The position numbers and the translations under genes were made by a program. This document shows positions 46,571 to 57,137 of a stretch of DNA of 64,000 nt, piece after piece (within the stretch, counting starts at the first letter, position 1; each line of letters starts with the position of its first letter). This DNA is from Helicobacteraceae bacterium. Lineage in GTDB: Bacteria; Campylobacterota; Campylobacteria; Campylobacterales; Sulfurimonadaceae. The DNA lies in the NCBI GenBank assembly GCA_027023805.1, contig JALVUF010000064.1:1-64000 (forward strand), read 5' to 3'. The notes below the pieces were generated by a model, which searched no databases, was not told the origin of the DNA, and was given only the letters and a program-made list of their open reading frames with translations.

Positions 46571-47560
46571 TTAAAACATAACTACAAAGCCGGTAATTAC
46601 AATATTAATGACAGCTAACGGCATCAATACCTTCCAGCATAACCACATAAGCTGATCGGGCCTGACATCAGGCCATGCCGCTCTCGTCCATAAGAAGAAG
46701 AAAAAGAAAAATGCAACTTTACCTAAAAATGCTAAAGCACTAAGTACACTGCCGTCTCCAAAGCCCCCCATAAACACTAAAACTATAACAAAGGAGATAA
46801 AGAACATATTGGCATATTCGCCTATAAAAAATAATCCCCATCTCATGCCCGAATATTCTGTACCAAAACCGTCAATTATTTCATGATCGTTAGCAATTAA
46901 GTGAAATGGGGTACGACCCGTCTCTGCAAACGCAGCTATCCAAAACAAGATAAATGCTATCGGCTGTTTCCAGACAAGCCAATTAGATATTCCACCTACT
47001 TGGTAAGCATTAAAATTAACCAAAGACAAAGATCCTACAAGCATAATCGGAGCTAGTAGTGCTAAACCGGTAATAACTTCATATGACAAAAAAACAGCAG
47101 ATGAACGTGCTGCCGAAATCAAAGAATACTTATTTGATGATGCCATCCCCCCTAAAAGAACTCCAAACAGTCCAACAGCCATCACACCGATAACATACAG
47201 TAGTCCAACAGAACTATCTGTTATAATAGGCTGAACTCTGTATCCAAAAATTGTAAAATCAGGCCAAAAAGGTATGGTTGCTGCTGCCATAAAAGCAGTT
47301 GATGCTGTAATTATAGGTGCTATTTTAAAAATTTTACCTACTACACTCGTGGGTATAATGTCTTCTTTAGTAAAGAGCTTAATTCCATCTGCCATAATTT
47401 GCAATATACCATATGGACCAACACTCATAGGTCCCAAGCGGCGTTGCATAAATGCTAAAATTTTACGCTCAAAATATGTTCCAAAACCGGCTAACGCTGA
47501 AAATACAAGCATAACGATAACTATTTTTATGATAGTCGCGATAATATAATCTATTCCCAT
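46571..47560 (-). CDS. nuoH: NuoH, complex I quinone-channel subunit
   Basis: A 329-residue membrane subunit forming the quinone chamber. GTYFERKILAFMQRRLGPMSVGP is the signature N-terminus, ETGRTPFHLIANDHEIIDGFGTEYSGMRWGLFF carries the conserved acidic loop, and WTRAAWPDVRPDQLMWLCWKVL is the usual end. It starts 1 bp after the second nuoG stop. Confidence 0.96.
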   Translation of the reverse strand: MGIDYIIATIIKIVIVMLVFSALAGFGTYFERKILAFMQRRLGPMSVGPYGILQIMADGIKLFTKEDIIPTSVVGKIFKIAPIITASTAFMAAATIPFWPDFTIFGYRVQPIITDSSVGLLYVIGVMAVGLFGVLLGGMASSNKYSLISAARSSAVFLSYEVITGLALLAPIMLVGSLSLVNFNAYQVGGISNWLVWKQPIAFILFWIAAFAETGRTPFHLIANDHEIIDGFGTEYSGMRWGLFFIGEYANMFFISFVIVLVFMGGFGDGSVLSALAFLGKVAFFFFFFLWTRAAWPDVRPDQLMWLCWKVLMPLAVINIVITGFVVMF

Positions 47561-47561
47561 T

Positions 47562-50051
47562 TTATACTCCCCTTATTGTTGCCTGAGCAAATCTGTAGTG
47601 TCCAAACAGTTTGGATGAATTTAACTCTAAATCAAAAGTAGGTAGCAATGAAATCGTCCCGTCAATTTTATTACTATAAACTACAACTGTTTGTAAGGTT
47701 CCAAATTCGGTCTCTATGATAACACTTTCTCCATCTTTAAAACCATACTCTGTTAATGCGCATTCACTCATATAAATACCTGCTTTTTCATGCAAATTAG
47801 TAGCTTTATTGGTAAATGCATTAAATTGTCGAACAGGATTTGCTAAATATATTATACTATTTTCTAGCTTTAAGCTTCCAAATGGCTCTACACTCTCATT
47901 GGCGTCTTGATTGAACTTCAATACCTCAAGCTTATAGCCCCTTACTTGCGTGCCGTCATTTTTATAAAAATTATCTAAATCATCAAAAGCTACACTGCTA
48001 AACCCTTTGCTTGTTGGCAATTTTTGCGTATATTCTATCGTAAGATCCGCTTTAATTCCAAGTGCGTTAGCAATATCATTTAGTTCATATCCTTTATAAG
48101 CAAGTGCGGCATTAGTCGGCACTACCCGTTTATCTATGTTGGTAAATGTACCCTCTTGCTGATTAATAGCAGGCATATCTAAATCTCCACCACCAAGAGC
48201 CGATAGTACAAAATCTCCTGTATCATTATAGCCTATACAATACTCTCCCGCACTCTCATCTAAGTCACAAATCAGCGAAACTCCAAGCGTATTTGTAGCG
48301 GTCGGTATCATTACTAGTTCAAACTGTGTATATTTTTCTATCAGCGCTACAAGCCTTGCAATATTATTAGACTTTGGATGAGTATATAAGTCAGGTCCGA
48401 CAATTAAAGAAAAGGTATCCTTTTTCTTTAAGAATTTCTCTAATGTTTCAGTAAAATTATCAGGTGCGCCTACAATATCCAAAAGTGCGTTGTCATCAAC
48501 TTCAATCTCTTTGGATACTTTTTTTGGCACCATTTTACTCTTTTGCTCTTCAACCTCTTCCTCTTCACCCGTCTCTTCGTTTTTCTTTTTGACTTTAACT
48601 GTTTGGATCACTTTCTCTTTAATTGTTTCTTCAACAGTAATTGTCTTTTGGGAATGAAAAGATGCTAAATAGTCTTTTAGTTCTTGAGGTAACTGCTCTT
48701 TATCGGCAAACAGATCAAGTAAAAGATATAAAACCGCTTCTTCGGCTAATGGAGCATGATTTATACTCATAACATTTTTACCTATGCCGTTGATAATCGG
48801 ATCTTTAACAGGATGAAAATATAAACCTGCACCTTTGTTCATAATGATAGAGTTATTAAATGCGTATCTTGCAACAGGATTGTCTGTTTTTAATGCAGTC
48901 CCGACAGAGACGACAAAATTTGATGAATGCACCTGCTTTAAATCACTGCCATATAAAGATGTGCCGCTTATTTTGCTGTACTGCTCAAGAAACAACTGAA
49001 AATCTTTTGCATCTTTGTTTATAAGTTTATAGCCAAATTTCTCTTTTAGGTTTTGCAGTATCGATGCTTCTTCATTAGTTATCATTGATGTAAATCTGAT
49101 GCTGTCTGCTCTTTTAAAAGCTTCGATAGCCCTATCAAAAGCTTGTTTATCTTTTTGCTTGACATCGTTTTGATAATCAAAACCATATCTGCCTGCACCG
49201 CAAAGTGAAACATAATTCCATTCATTCATAACACGGTAAATTTTATCATCTGAATTTGAGATATCTGTATGTTTTACATCATAATTGATATGGCATCCAG
49301 CGCTACAATGTCCGCATGCCGCAGGAATTTGTCGAAGCTCCCATGCGTTTGATTTGTACATAAAATGAGTATCCACTAACGCGCCGACAGGACAAACAGA
49401 CGCACATTCACCACAAGACGTGCAATCTAGCATTTCGCTGCCGGAAGTTGTTCCAATAAGTGACTTATTTAACTTATTCCACATAGCATAAGCATCTTTT
49501 GGCATGCTCTCTTTAAAAGTTGTATCAATAGCATCTGCGCCTCTTGGCACGGTTTTTAAAGCATTATCGCCTATCATATCTTTACAAACAGTTACACAAC
49601 GTTCACAGACGATACAAAGACCCGGATCATAATGAATATGTCCCCAATCTTTAGCAGGTCTGTCCACATCTTTTATGCTGTAGCTTTGAAAATCAACATT
49701 CATCTCTAAAGTATAGTTTTGCAGTTCACACTCGCCCGATTGATCGCACACACCGCATTGAAGAGGATGGTTCACATCATAAACTTCCATAATGGAACGT
49801 CGCTCAGTTTCGATATTGTCAGTTGAAGTAACAATATTCATACCCTCTTTAGATTTTGCATTACATGCATAAACCTGCTTACCGTCAGCCTCAACTAGAC
49901 AAAGCCGGCATGCTAAAGTCGGACTACATCTAGTAAGATAACAGATTGCCGGGATAAATATATCATTTGCGCGAGCAGCATTTAAGATATATTCCCCTTG
50001 TGTTGTTTCAATTTCACGTCCATCTATATTTATTTTAATTTTATTACTCAT
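47562..50051 (-). CDS. nuoG: NuoG-like subunit, second copy (829 residues)
   Basis: A molybdopterin-oxidoreductase-like subunit with the full N-terminal cluster set: the 2Fe-2S ligands C37, C48, C51, C63; the His-type motif HPLQCGVCDQSGEC; two 4Fe-4S motifs (CIVCERCVTVC, CTSCGECASVC); and the N7-type CGHCSAGC with a later C in LCGAGRYG. A Lys/Glu-rich insertion of about 48 residues (472-519) is absent from the other copy. It overlaps the first copy by 8 bp. Tandem NuoG genes occur in related free-living Campylobacterota. Confidence 0.9.
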   Translation of the reverse strand: MSNKIKINIDGREIETTQGEYILNAARANDIFIPAICYLTRCSPTLACRLCLVEADGKQVYACNAKSKEGMNIVTSTDNIETERRSIMEVYDVNHPLQCGVCDQSGECELQNYTLEMNVDFQSYSIKDVDRPAKDWGHIHYDPGLCIVCERCVTVCKDMIGDNALKTVPRGADAIDTTFKESMPKDAYAMWNKLNKSLIGTTSGSEMLDCTSCGECASVCPVGALVDTHFMYKSNAWELRQIPAACGHCSAGCHINYDVKHTDISNSDDKIYRVMNEWNYVSLCGAGRYGFDYQNDVKQKDKQAFDRAIEAFKRADSIRFTSMITNEEASILQNLKEKFGYKLINKDAKDFQLFLEQYSKISGTSLYGSDLKQVHSSNFVVSVGTALKTDNPVARYAFNNSIIMNKGAGLYFHPVKDPIINGIGKNVMSINHAPLAEEAVLYLLLDLFADKEQLPQELKDYLASFHSQKTITVEETIKEKVIQTVKVKKKNEETGEEEEVEEQKSKMVPKKVSKEIEVDDNALLDIVGAPDNFTETLEKFLKKKDTFSLIVGPDLYTHPKSNNIARLVALIEKYTQFELVMIPTATNTLGVSLICDLDESAGEYCIGYNDTGDFVLSALGGGDLDMPAINQQEGTFTNIDKRVVPTNAALAYKGYELNDIANALGIKADLTIEYTQKLPTSKGFSSVAFDDLDNFYKNDGTQVRGYKLEVLKFNQDANESVEPFGSLKLENSIIYLANPVRQFNAFTNKATNLHEKAGIYMSECALTEYGFKDGESVIIETEFGTLQTVVVYSNKIDGTISLLPTFDLELNSSKLFGHYRFAQATIRGV

Positions 50052-52299
50052 TATTCACTCTTTTAATTTGTGATTTTTGAAATCTATATTTTATAATCTC
50101 ATGTCCCATATCAAATATAGGATTTAATGCGATCATTCCCTTTAAAGAAGCATCCTCTTTAAATTTACGCATCAACACTACTTGATTGGGAAGAGTTATC
50201 TCGATATTATCCCCATCTTTAATTCTGGCTGCAATTGCAAATTGCGCCGAACCTCTTAACGATGTATCTTTTTCAAGTAATTTAGTTAAATTTGTATAAC
50301 TGTTAAACTGTAAGACCGGATTTACGTGATAAACAATAGTACCGTTAAATTCCGGTAAATCATCAATCTCTTGTAAATCTGACGGATTATTTATTTCAAT
50401 CTCAGTGAGCTTATATCCTCTTACATCTTCACCAAGTTCAGATAAGAAATTATTTAACTCGTCAAACTCTACTCTCTTAAATCCGCAATCTAGCGGAAGC
50501 TCTTTTGTTATATCAATAGTATGCCTATAGCCTAATCCAAATACCGATGCTATGTCATTTAACTCATATCCGCCAAAAGAAAGCGCAGGATTTGTTGCAA
50601 GTACACGTTTATCAATGCTCGTAAATGTACCTTCTTGCTGATTAAGAGCAGGAATTGTCAAATCATGACCCGGTAAACTTGATATAATAAAATCTCCATC
50701 AGCATTATAACCAACTGTGTTTTTTACTGCCTTGTCTTTATCTAAATCACATATCAGACTAACACCCAAAGTATTGACATCTTTAGGAACAATCAGCACA
50801 GAAAAATTACTATATTTTTCTATTAAAGCTACCAGTTTGGCAATATTGGTGGCTCTTTTATGAGATATCACATCTATGCCGACAACTAGAATATTATTTC
50901 TAGTTCTAGATAGTGATTTCATCATAAGTTCCAGCTCATCTTCACCTATGTTGCTCTCAGCACTTAAATACCCTACATCCAAATTCTCAAGATATTCGTT
51001 AGTTTTTGAATCGACTTCACAACGGCTTAAAATATATTTAGCTAAAAGTACTATCACGCCCTCTTCTGTGGCTACTTCATATTTTAAAAATTGCGTGACT
51101 ACATTTTGCATCAAAGCATCTTCAACAGGATGAGCATAAATAATTTTAGCTCCGTTATGCTTAGCGGCAGTTGTCATAGCATAACGCACTCCAGGATTGT
51201 CGCTAGCTATCATAGAACCTATCATAATAATCCCATCAGCCCTTTTTAGTTGAGAAAGGTCTGCACTATAATGTTTTTTACCGCTAACGCTTGAGTATGC
51301 ACTCATAAACTCCGCAAAGAGTCTTGCATCTTCATTGAAAAGTTTTATGCCAAGCTTATCTTTGAGTCTGTTAAGCAGCCATGCCTCTTCATTTGTTATC
51401 ATAGAGGTAAATCTTATAGCACTAGCATTTTTTAATGCTTCTGTAGCCTTACTAAAAGCTGAGATATCTTTCTCTGCTTTTATATCAAAATCAAAGCCAA
51501 ATCTACCCGCTCCGCATAATGATGTAAACTCAAAATTATTTGTAACTCTATAAATGGTATCATCTGCTAAATCAATGCTGGTATGCTTGACCTCATACTC
51601 TAGCGGACAACCTGCGCTACAATGTGCACATGTTGCCGGGATTTTATTAAGCTCCCAAGCATTTGACTTGTACTGAAAATCACTGCTAACTAATGCGCCT
51701 ACCGGACATACAGCTATGCATTCCCCACAAAATGTACAATCAAGAGTATCGGAATTTTTTGGAATTACTTTTGAACTATAGCCGCCAAACTGTATGGTTA
51801 TGGCATCATCACCTATAACTTCATTACATACATGAGTGCACTTTTCGCATAAGATACATAGTGCGGGGTCATAATTTATCAATCCCCAATGCTCAATTGT
51901 ACGCCGCTCATCACGTGCAGAAAAATCTTGTGTACCAACATTAAATTCTAGTGTTTTATTTTGTAAATCACATTCTCCGGATTTATCGCAAACACCGCAC
52001 TCCAACGGATGATTAACATCATAAAGTCTCATGATATTAGTCCGCTCTACATGTAGATCGTGACTATCAGTACTCACTTCTATGCCATTAGCAGCGGGAG
52101 TATTGCAAGAAAGTACAAACCCGTCAACACCTTTTACCTCAACAACGCACATTCTGCAAGATGCGCATGGCGTTGTTTTAGAGATGTAACACATTGTAGG
52201 GATATATATCCCCTCACGGCGTGCTGCTTGTAAAATCGTTTCACCTCTTTGTGCCTGTATATCTCGACCGTTTATCTTAAAATCAACCATGCCGCTCAC
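50044..52299 (-). CDS. nuoG: NuoG-like subunit, first copy (751 residues)
   Basis: A NuoG paralogue with the same cluster set as the downstream copy: CASCRMC for the 2Fe-2S site, HPLECGVCDKSGEC, CILCEKCTHVC and CTFCGECIAVC, and N7-type CAHCSAGC with LCGAGRFG. The C-terminal half has the molybdopterin-oxidoreductase fold, which in complex I has lost its cofactor. GTG 52299 is chosen because AAGGG lies 6 nt before it; an ATG three codons in is possible. It lies 9 bp after the FAD fusion gene. Confidence 0.9.
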   Translation of the reverse strand: MSGMVDFKINGRDIQAQRGETILQAARREGIYIPTMCYISKTTPCASCRMCVVEVKGVDGFVLSCNTPAANGIEVSTDSHDLHVERTNIMRLYDVNHPLECGVCDKSGECDLQNKTLEFNVGTQDFSARDERRTIEHWGLINYDPALCILCEKCTHVCNEVIGDDAITIQFGGYSSKVIPKNSDTLDCTFCGECIAVCPVGALVSSDFQYKSNAWELNKIPATCAHCSAGCPLEYEVKHTSIDLADDTIYRVTNNFEFTSLCGAGRFGFDFDIKAEKDISAFSKATEALKNASAIRFTSMITNEEAWLLNRLKDKLGIKLFNEDARLFAEFMSAYSSVSGKKHYSADLSQLKRADGIIMIGSMIASDNPGVRYAMTTAAKHNGAKIIYAHPVEDALMQNVVTQFLKYEVATEEGVIVLLAKYILSRCEVDSKTNEYLENLDVGYLSAESNIGEDELELMMKSLSRTRNNILVVGIDVISHKRATNIAKLVALIEKYSNFSVLIVPKDVNTLGVSLICDLDKDKAVKNTVGYNADGDFIISSLPGHDLTIPALNQQEGTFTSIDKRVLATNPALSFGGYELNDIASVFGLGYRHTIDITKELPLDCGFKRVEFDELNNFLSELGEDVRGYKLTEIEINNPSDLQEIDDLPEFNGTIVYHVNPVLQFNSYTNLTKLLEKDTSLRGSAQFAIAARIKDGDNIEITLPNQVVLMRKFKEDASLKGMIALNPIFDMGHEIIKYRFQKSQIKRVNNE

Positions 52300-52308
52300 A
52301 ACAAACCC

Positions 52309-54345
52309 TTACACGGCTGTCATTGCTATATAATAGCAACGCATGCATCTGTCTGCTTCGTTCATAGCTTCATCTTGAGTAAAACCAAGATTGACCTCTT
52401 TATTGTTATATTTACGATTATGAGCGTCTAGCTTTATGCTTACTTCGCGTGCAAGTCCTGGCAGCCAGCCTGTTACTTTTTCATTTTTGTCGTAAACACG
52501 CATTTTTCTTAAGTGGTCTTCCATTATCTCATCATCACTTAAACTTATTTCTCCTGTTTGAACATATCTGGCAATAACTGAAGATGCACGTTTTGCCTGT
52601 CCTACGGCATTAACAATAGTCATTGGACCATATTCACAGTCACCTGATGCAAAAATACCTTTGCGTGATGTCATGTAATCCTTACCGTTAGTTTTAATAG
52701 TTGCCCAGGATGTCATTTTTAACTCCCACTCAGAAGGCAATAGATCCAAATTAGCACTTTGACTAACCGCAGGCACTAAATAATCAGCCTCTATATTGTA
52801 TGACTCGCCTTCAATCTTAACAAGTTGTGCGCGACCTCCATTTGGATCCGGCACCAATTCAAATTTATCTATAAGCAAAGAAGTTATTTTGTCATCCTCG
52901 TCAGTTATAATAGTATTAACTGCCGAATGAAATAAAAACTCAACCCCCTCTTCTACTGCTTCATGGTATTCTTCATAAGTAGTATTTCTTATAATTGTTT
53001 TCTCATCACGGCGATATATCATGTAAACTTTTTTAGCATTAGCGCGTATAGAACATCTAACTACATCCATAGAAGTGAATCCGCCTCCCACACAAACAAC
53101 CGTCTTGCCTGTTAGATCAATATGGCTGGCAGGGAGCATATACCGCTCCTGCTCCTCTTTAGAGATGGTGTATCCATATTTTTCAAATAAGTTGATCTTA
53201 TCTAAAAAATCTATAGCACCCCAGTATCCCTTTATCTCTTCGCGTTCATTGTTGCAACGAACTTTTTTAGATATTCTAGTACCTGTTGCAATCATAACAG
53301 CATCATAATCGTTTTCAAACTCTCGCATCATATCAGCATTAACTCTAGTGTCTGTTATAAAGTTCACACCCAAATCTTTAACACACTCTATATCTTTGTT
53401 GTATTTCTCAATAGGCATACGATACTGAGGTACACCCACAGCCACTTCTCCGCCTAACACCGGCAACTCTTCATAAACATCAACATCAATACCTTCTAAT
53501 GCTAGATAATATGCGGTTGTGAGTCCCGCGGGGCCTGCACCGACAACTACGACTTTTTTGTTAATTTTAGGTTTTTTCTCAGCAGGATGAAAAAATCCAA
53601 ATCCATGATCTGTTTCATAATCAGCACCGAGACGTTTTAATTCCATAATAGATATCGGTTCATCCAAGTTTGTTCTTCTGCATGCATCTTCACACGGATG
53701 TGGACAAACACGACCACAGGTATGAGCCAATGGCATAGTTTGCCTTGTAGCTATAAGTGAGTCATCTAACCTCAAATCTCTTACGCCTTCTATATAACCG
53801 GGGATATCGACATGCGCCGGACATGCATCTGTGCAAGGAGCTGTAATTTTTGCAATATAGTCGATATCTGCATCATAATGCTTAGAAGGTTGTTTTTCAT
53901 GGATACATCTCATAAAATCATCTTCAAAATGTGTAATAATATCCAATATTGGAGTCGGTACTGTCTTGCCAATCTCACATTTTGAAGTGGTTTGCATAGT
54001 TTTGGAAACCTCTTTTAGATGCTCTATATCTGATAGCTCACCTTCGCCTCTTGCGATTTTGTCAAGCATATCATACAATATTCTGCCACCCCAACGTCCC
54101 GGTGCACATCTGCCGCAAGCCTCAGAATAAACTTGATACTGTGCCGCATATTCAGTAGCTAAGCGAATAACATCCACATCTTCATTGAATATCGCAACGC
54201 CATCCCAGCCAATAAAGGCTTTAGATTCACGATAACTATCATACATAACCGGTAAATCATAAGCTGACTCTTCCCACTCCTCTTGCCGCTTGTTTATGTT
54301 ATTGATAAATTCACCGTTCCAAGTGGAAAAATATACTTTACTCAC
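52309..54345 (-). CDS. NuoF-type Fe-S domain fused to GltD-like FAD/NAD(P) oxidoreductase
   Basis: A 678-residue protein occupying the nuoF position. Residues ~40-150 match the C-terminal 4Fe-4S domain of NuoF: EACGRCAPGRWGGR (C77, C80) and SKCEIGKTVPTPI (C123), but the third cysteine of CxxCxxC is Gly83. Residues ~170-225 are the GltD-type double cluster region (C171, C175, C210, C214, C218, C222). Then come FAD-binding VVVVGAGPAGLTTAYYL (266-282) and an NAD(P) site VCVGGGFTSMD followed by YRRDE, whose arginines favour NADPH in GltD relatives. It likely feeds electrons into NuoG in place of NuoEF, by inference. Confidence 0.85.
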   Translation of the reverse strand: MSKVYFSTWNGEFINNINKRQEEWEESAYDLPVMYDSYRESKAFIGWDGVAIFNEDVDVIRLATEYAAQYQVYSEACGRCAPGRWGGRILYDMLDKIARGEGELSDIEHLKEVSKTMQTTSKCEIGKTVPTPILDIITHFEDDFMRCIHEKQPSKHYDADIDYIAKITAPCTDACPAHVDIPGYIEGVRDLRLDDSLIATRQTMPLAHTCGRVCPHPCEDACRRTNLDEPISIMELKRLGADYETDHGFGFFHPAEKKPKINKKVVVVGAGPAGLTTAYYLALEGIDVDVYEELPVLGGEVAVGVPQYRMPIEKYNKDIECVKDLGVNFITDTRVNADMMREFENDYDAVMIATGTRISKKVRCNNEREEIKGYWGAIDFLDKINLFEKYGYTISKEEQERYMLPASHIDLTGKTVVCVGGGFTSMDVVRCSIRANAKKVYMIYRRDEKTIIRNTTYEEYHEAVEEGVEFLFHSAVNTIITDEDDKITSLLIDKFELVPDPNGGRAQLVKIEGESYNIEADYLVPAVSQSANLDLLPSEWELKMTSWATIKTNGKDYMTSRKGIFASGDCEYGPMTIVNAVGQAKRASSVIARYVQTGEISLSDDEIMEDHLRKMRVYDKNEKVTGWLPGLAREVSIKLDAHNRKYNNKEVNLGFTQDEAMNEADRCMRCYYIAMTAV

Positions 54346-54354
54346 AGCATGTCC

Positions 54355-54579
54355 CTATTCTTTTTTTACTACGATAGTCCAATCGACTTCGTTAAATTTT
54401 AATGAATTTAATAATTCATATTGAGCTTCTTTTACTATATCTGCCGAACGCTGAATTGGAGAAAAATCACCAATTTCAAACAAGAATATACCGACTTCAC
54501 CTTTTGGATGAGACGATAGAATCTCTTTCATTCTAGGTTCAAACTCTTTTTTTAAAGGTCTTAAATCATATCTTTTCAT
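54355..54579 (-). CDS. Small NuoE-position protein (74 residues)
   Basis: A 74-residue soluble protein where nuoE stands in other bacteria. It has no thioredoxin-like 2Fe-2S cysteines at all; visible stretches are [15 protein letters not shown]-like ([19 protein letters not shown]) and [10 protein letters not shown]. It corresponds by size and place to the Cj1575c type of Campylobacter. It overlaps the nuoD stop by 4 bp. A structural adaptor between the input module and NuoC/D or NuoG is plausible. Confidence 0.75.
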   Translation of the reverse strand: MKRYDLRPLKKEFEPRMKEILSSHPKGEVGIFLFEIGDFSPIQRSADIVKEAQYELLNSLKFNEVDWTIVVKKE

Positions 54580-55814
54580 CTATCTACCTCACCAAAAACA
54601 ATATTTGTAGTACCTATAATAGAGACAACATCCGGAATATAATGCCCGGGAAGCAGATCTGTCAAAACACCGGTGTGCCAAAATGACGGCGCGCGCAATT
54701 TTAATCTATACGGATAAGGACCGCCTTGAGAATTGATATAAAAGCCAAGCTCACCTTTTGGAGATTCTGTCGCTACATAAACCTCTCCAACCGGCGGTCT
54801 CATACCTTGAGTTATAAGCACGAAATGCTGCATTAAAGAGTAGTTTTGCGTCATGATATCAATTTTTGGCGCCGAAATATATCTGGGCGAATGAGCCATA
54901 AGTGCCGTGTCGTTATCTTTTACGACTTTATCATACATATCTGCTACTTGCTCTAAAATATGCGCTGATTGTCTCATCTCCTGCATATAGATACGATATC
55001 TGGCATAGTTGTCGCCTTTATCTGAGACGGGGACTTTAAAATCAACCTCATCATATAGTTCATAAGGCTCTTCTTTGCGAATATCCCAAGCTATGCCGCT
55101 GGCTCTTAGCATTGGACCGGTACATCCCCATGAAAGCGCCATCTCTTTTGATAAAACACCGACATTCTCCATCCTCATCAGCCAAATACGGTTTTTATCA
55201 AGCAGATCTTCATAATCTTTAATATCTTGTGGAAATTTTGCTAAAAATTTTCTTAAATTTGCTATAAAATTGTCCGGCAGATCAAGGGGAACACCACCTA
55301 TCCTGATAGCTGCGTGGGTTAATCTAGCTCCACAATAGTCCTCAATTAAGTCCATCAAATACTCACGTTCTCTAAAGCCGTATAAAAATACCGTCATAGC
55401 TCCGATATCAAGAGCTGTCGTAGCTAGCCAAAATAGATGAGACATTAGTCGGTTTATTTCCAGCAAAAGCATACGAATTACTTTAGCACGTCTTGGTACC
55501 TTGACATCAATTAGCTTTTCAACCGCTAAAGCAAATCCATAATTGTTTGAACTTGATGCAATATAATCCATCCTATCAGTTGTCGGCATAAATTCATTAT
55601 AAATCATATTTTCCGCCATCTTCTCCATACCGCGATGAAGGTAACCGATATCCGGATGAGCTTTTGTTATCATCTCTTGCTGTAGATGAAGCATAAGGCG
55701 CAACTGTCCATGAGAAGATGGGTGTTGGGGTCCAAAGTTTAAAATAGCTTCATTATCTTCGCGCTCAAATGTTATATTTTCAAAAAACGGTCTTAATCTG
55801 TTTGGTTGCTGCAT
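54576..55814 (-). CDS. nuoD: NuoD, complex I 49-kDa subunit
   Basis: A 412-residue subunit related to the hydrogenase large subunit that lines the quinone pocket. [36 protein letters not shown]-type stretch [12 protein letters not shown] and [29 protein letters not shown] are conserved. It is separated from nuoC by 6 bp, not fused with it. Confidence 0.96.
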   Translation of the reverse strand: MQQPNRLRPFFENITFEREDNEAILNFGPQHPSSHGQLRLMLHLQQEMITKAHPDIGYLHRGMEKMAENMIYNEFMPTTDRMDYIASSSNNYGFALAVEKLIDVKVPRRAKVIRMLLLEINRLMSHLFWLATTALDIGAMTVFLYGFREREYLMDLIEDYCGARLTHAAIRIGGVPLDLPDNFIANLRKFLAKFPQDIKDYEDLLDKNRIWLMRMENVGVLSKEMALSWGCTGPMLRASGIAWDIRKEEPYELYDEVDFKVPVSDKGDNYARYRIYMQEMRQSAHILEQVADMYDKVVKDNDTALMAHSPRYISAPKIDIMTQNYSLMQHFVLITQGMRPPVGEVYVATESPKGELGFYINSQGGPYPYRLKLRAPSFWHTGVLTDLLPGHYIPDVVSIIGTTNIVFGEVDR

Positions 55815-55820
55815 ATTCTA

Positions 55821-56627
55821 CTACCTATCTCTATCTGTAATAATTATAGATTTATTTTCATCAAACTTATCTATCATAAACACGCCGCCCTCTTCTTGAT
55901 AGGCTAAAGGCTGCTTTTGTTCATTTCCTGTAATCTTTGTTCCTTTTGGAACTTCATGACCCAGTCGTGCAAAGCGCTCGCTATCATACCTGTCAACTCT
56001 GGCGGTATCACGAATCTCAGGACCTATAATTTCTCGCGCCTCTTTGCCGTAAATCTTATCTACCTCATACCATGCGGCAAACTCATCACCTTCTAGCGGA
56101 TAAGTTTTAAGCAGCGGATAGCCTTCCCAGTCATATGGCATTAAAATACGTTTTAAAAACGGATGATTATTTGCTTTTATCCCAAACATATCATACATTT
56201 CTCTTTCAGACCAATCAGCACTGCGAAAGAGCTTTTCAACACTATTGATTGCTTCATCTTTGTCTATAAAACATTTTATGCGAATACGTTTTCTTTTTTC
56301 CATTGATAATAATTGATAAAAAATCTCAAACTGATTTTGTTTAGCCAACCAGTCAATAGCACTCATTTCAGAGAGCTGTGTATAATCCAGTTTATCCCGC
56401 AATAACTTCAAAACTTTATAATTATCGCTTGCATTAATATACACAACCATCTGTCCTATTTGGATATAGGCATCATGAATTGTAAAGTTTTCTTTTAAGA
56501 CAGTCAAATCAGAAGCGAAAACCTCATCACTGCTAACATCTTGTTTTGGTACCTGTGGAGATACATAAAATCTATCTGTATAATAAGGCTTCGCCTGTAC
56601 ATTATCTTTAGGTTTATAAGTTCTCAT
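55821..56627 (-). CDS. nuoC: NuoC, complex I 30-kDa subunit
   Basis: A 268-residue subunit. [23 protein letters not shown] and the signature [34 protein letters not shown]-type region identify it (only key parts: [25 protein letters not shown]). It has about 60 N-terminal residues beyond the core and a C-terminal extension ([13 protein letters not shown]). Confidence 0.94.
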   Translation of the reverse strand: MRTYKPKDNVQAKPYYTDRFYVSPQVPKQDVSSDEVFASDLTVLKENFTIHDAYIQIGQMVVYINASDNYKVLKLLRDKLDYTQLSEMSAIDWLAKQNQFEIFYQLLSMEKRKRIRIKCFIDKDEAINSVEKLFRSADWSEREMYDMFGIKANNHPFLKRILMPYDWEGYPLLKTYPLEGDEFAAWYEVDKIYGKEAREIIGPEIRDTARVDRYDSERFARLGHEVPKGTKITGNEQKQPLAYQEEGGVFMIDKFDENKSIIITDRDR

Positions 56628-57137
56628 CTATATCAACCTCTTTTTCACTTGTGATTTATCTGCTTTTTGAGCCCTTATCTTTTTTTGCAGCAACATAACA
56701 CCATACTGTAGTGTCTCAGGACGCGGTGCACAGCCTGGCAAGTATAAATCAACAGGAATTATCCTGTCAACGCCTTGAACAGTAGAGTAAGTGTTAAACA
56801 TGCCACCTGTATTTGCGCAAGAACCCATGGAGATAACCCATCTAGGCTCTGCCATTTGGTCATATAGTCTTTTAATAAATTCGGCATGTTTTTTTGTTAG
56901 AGTCCCGGCAACTATCATAACATCAGACTGCCTTGGAGAAGCTCTAAATATCGTACCGTATCTATCAAAATCAAAACGAGAAGCACCCGATGCCATCATC
57001 TCTATACCACAGCATGCAAGGCCGTATGTAAGTGCCCATACTGAATTGGATCGTCCCCAGTTTACAACTTTGTCAATCGTTGTAAGTGCAACAGGCAAGC
57101 CGCCATCTTGTGAATAATTTACTTTATGCTGTGCCAT
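56628..57137 (-). CDS. nuoB: NuoB, complex I N2-cluster subunit
   Basis: A 169-residue subunit holding the terminal cluster N2, ligated by the tandem cysteines in [16 protein letters not shown] and GCAPRPE. I moved the start from 57221 to ATG 57137, which has AAGGAG at proper distance and gives the usual N-terminus; it then overlaps nuoA by 19 bp. Confidence 0.95.
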   Translation of the reverse strand: MAQHKVNYSQDGGLPVALTTIDKVVNWGRSNSVWALTYGLACCGIEMMASGASRFDFDRYGTIFRASPRQSDVMIVAGTLTKKHAEFIKRLYDQMAEPRWVISMGSCANTGGMFNTYSTVQGVDRIIPVDLYLPGCAPRPETLQYGVMLLQKKIRAQKADKSQVKKRLI

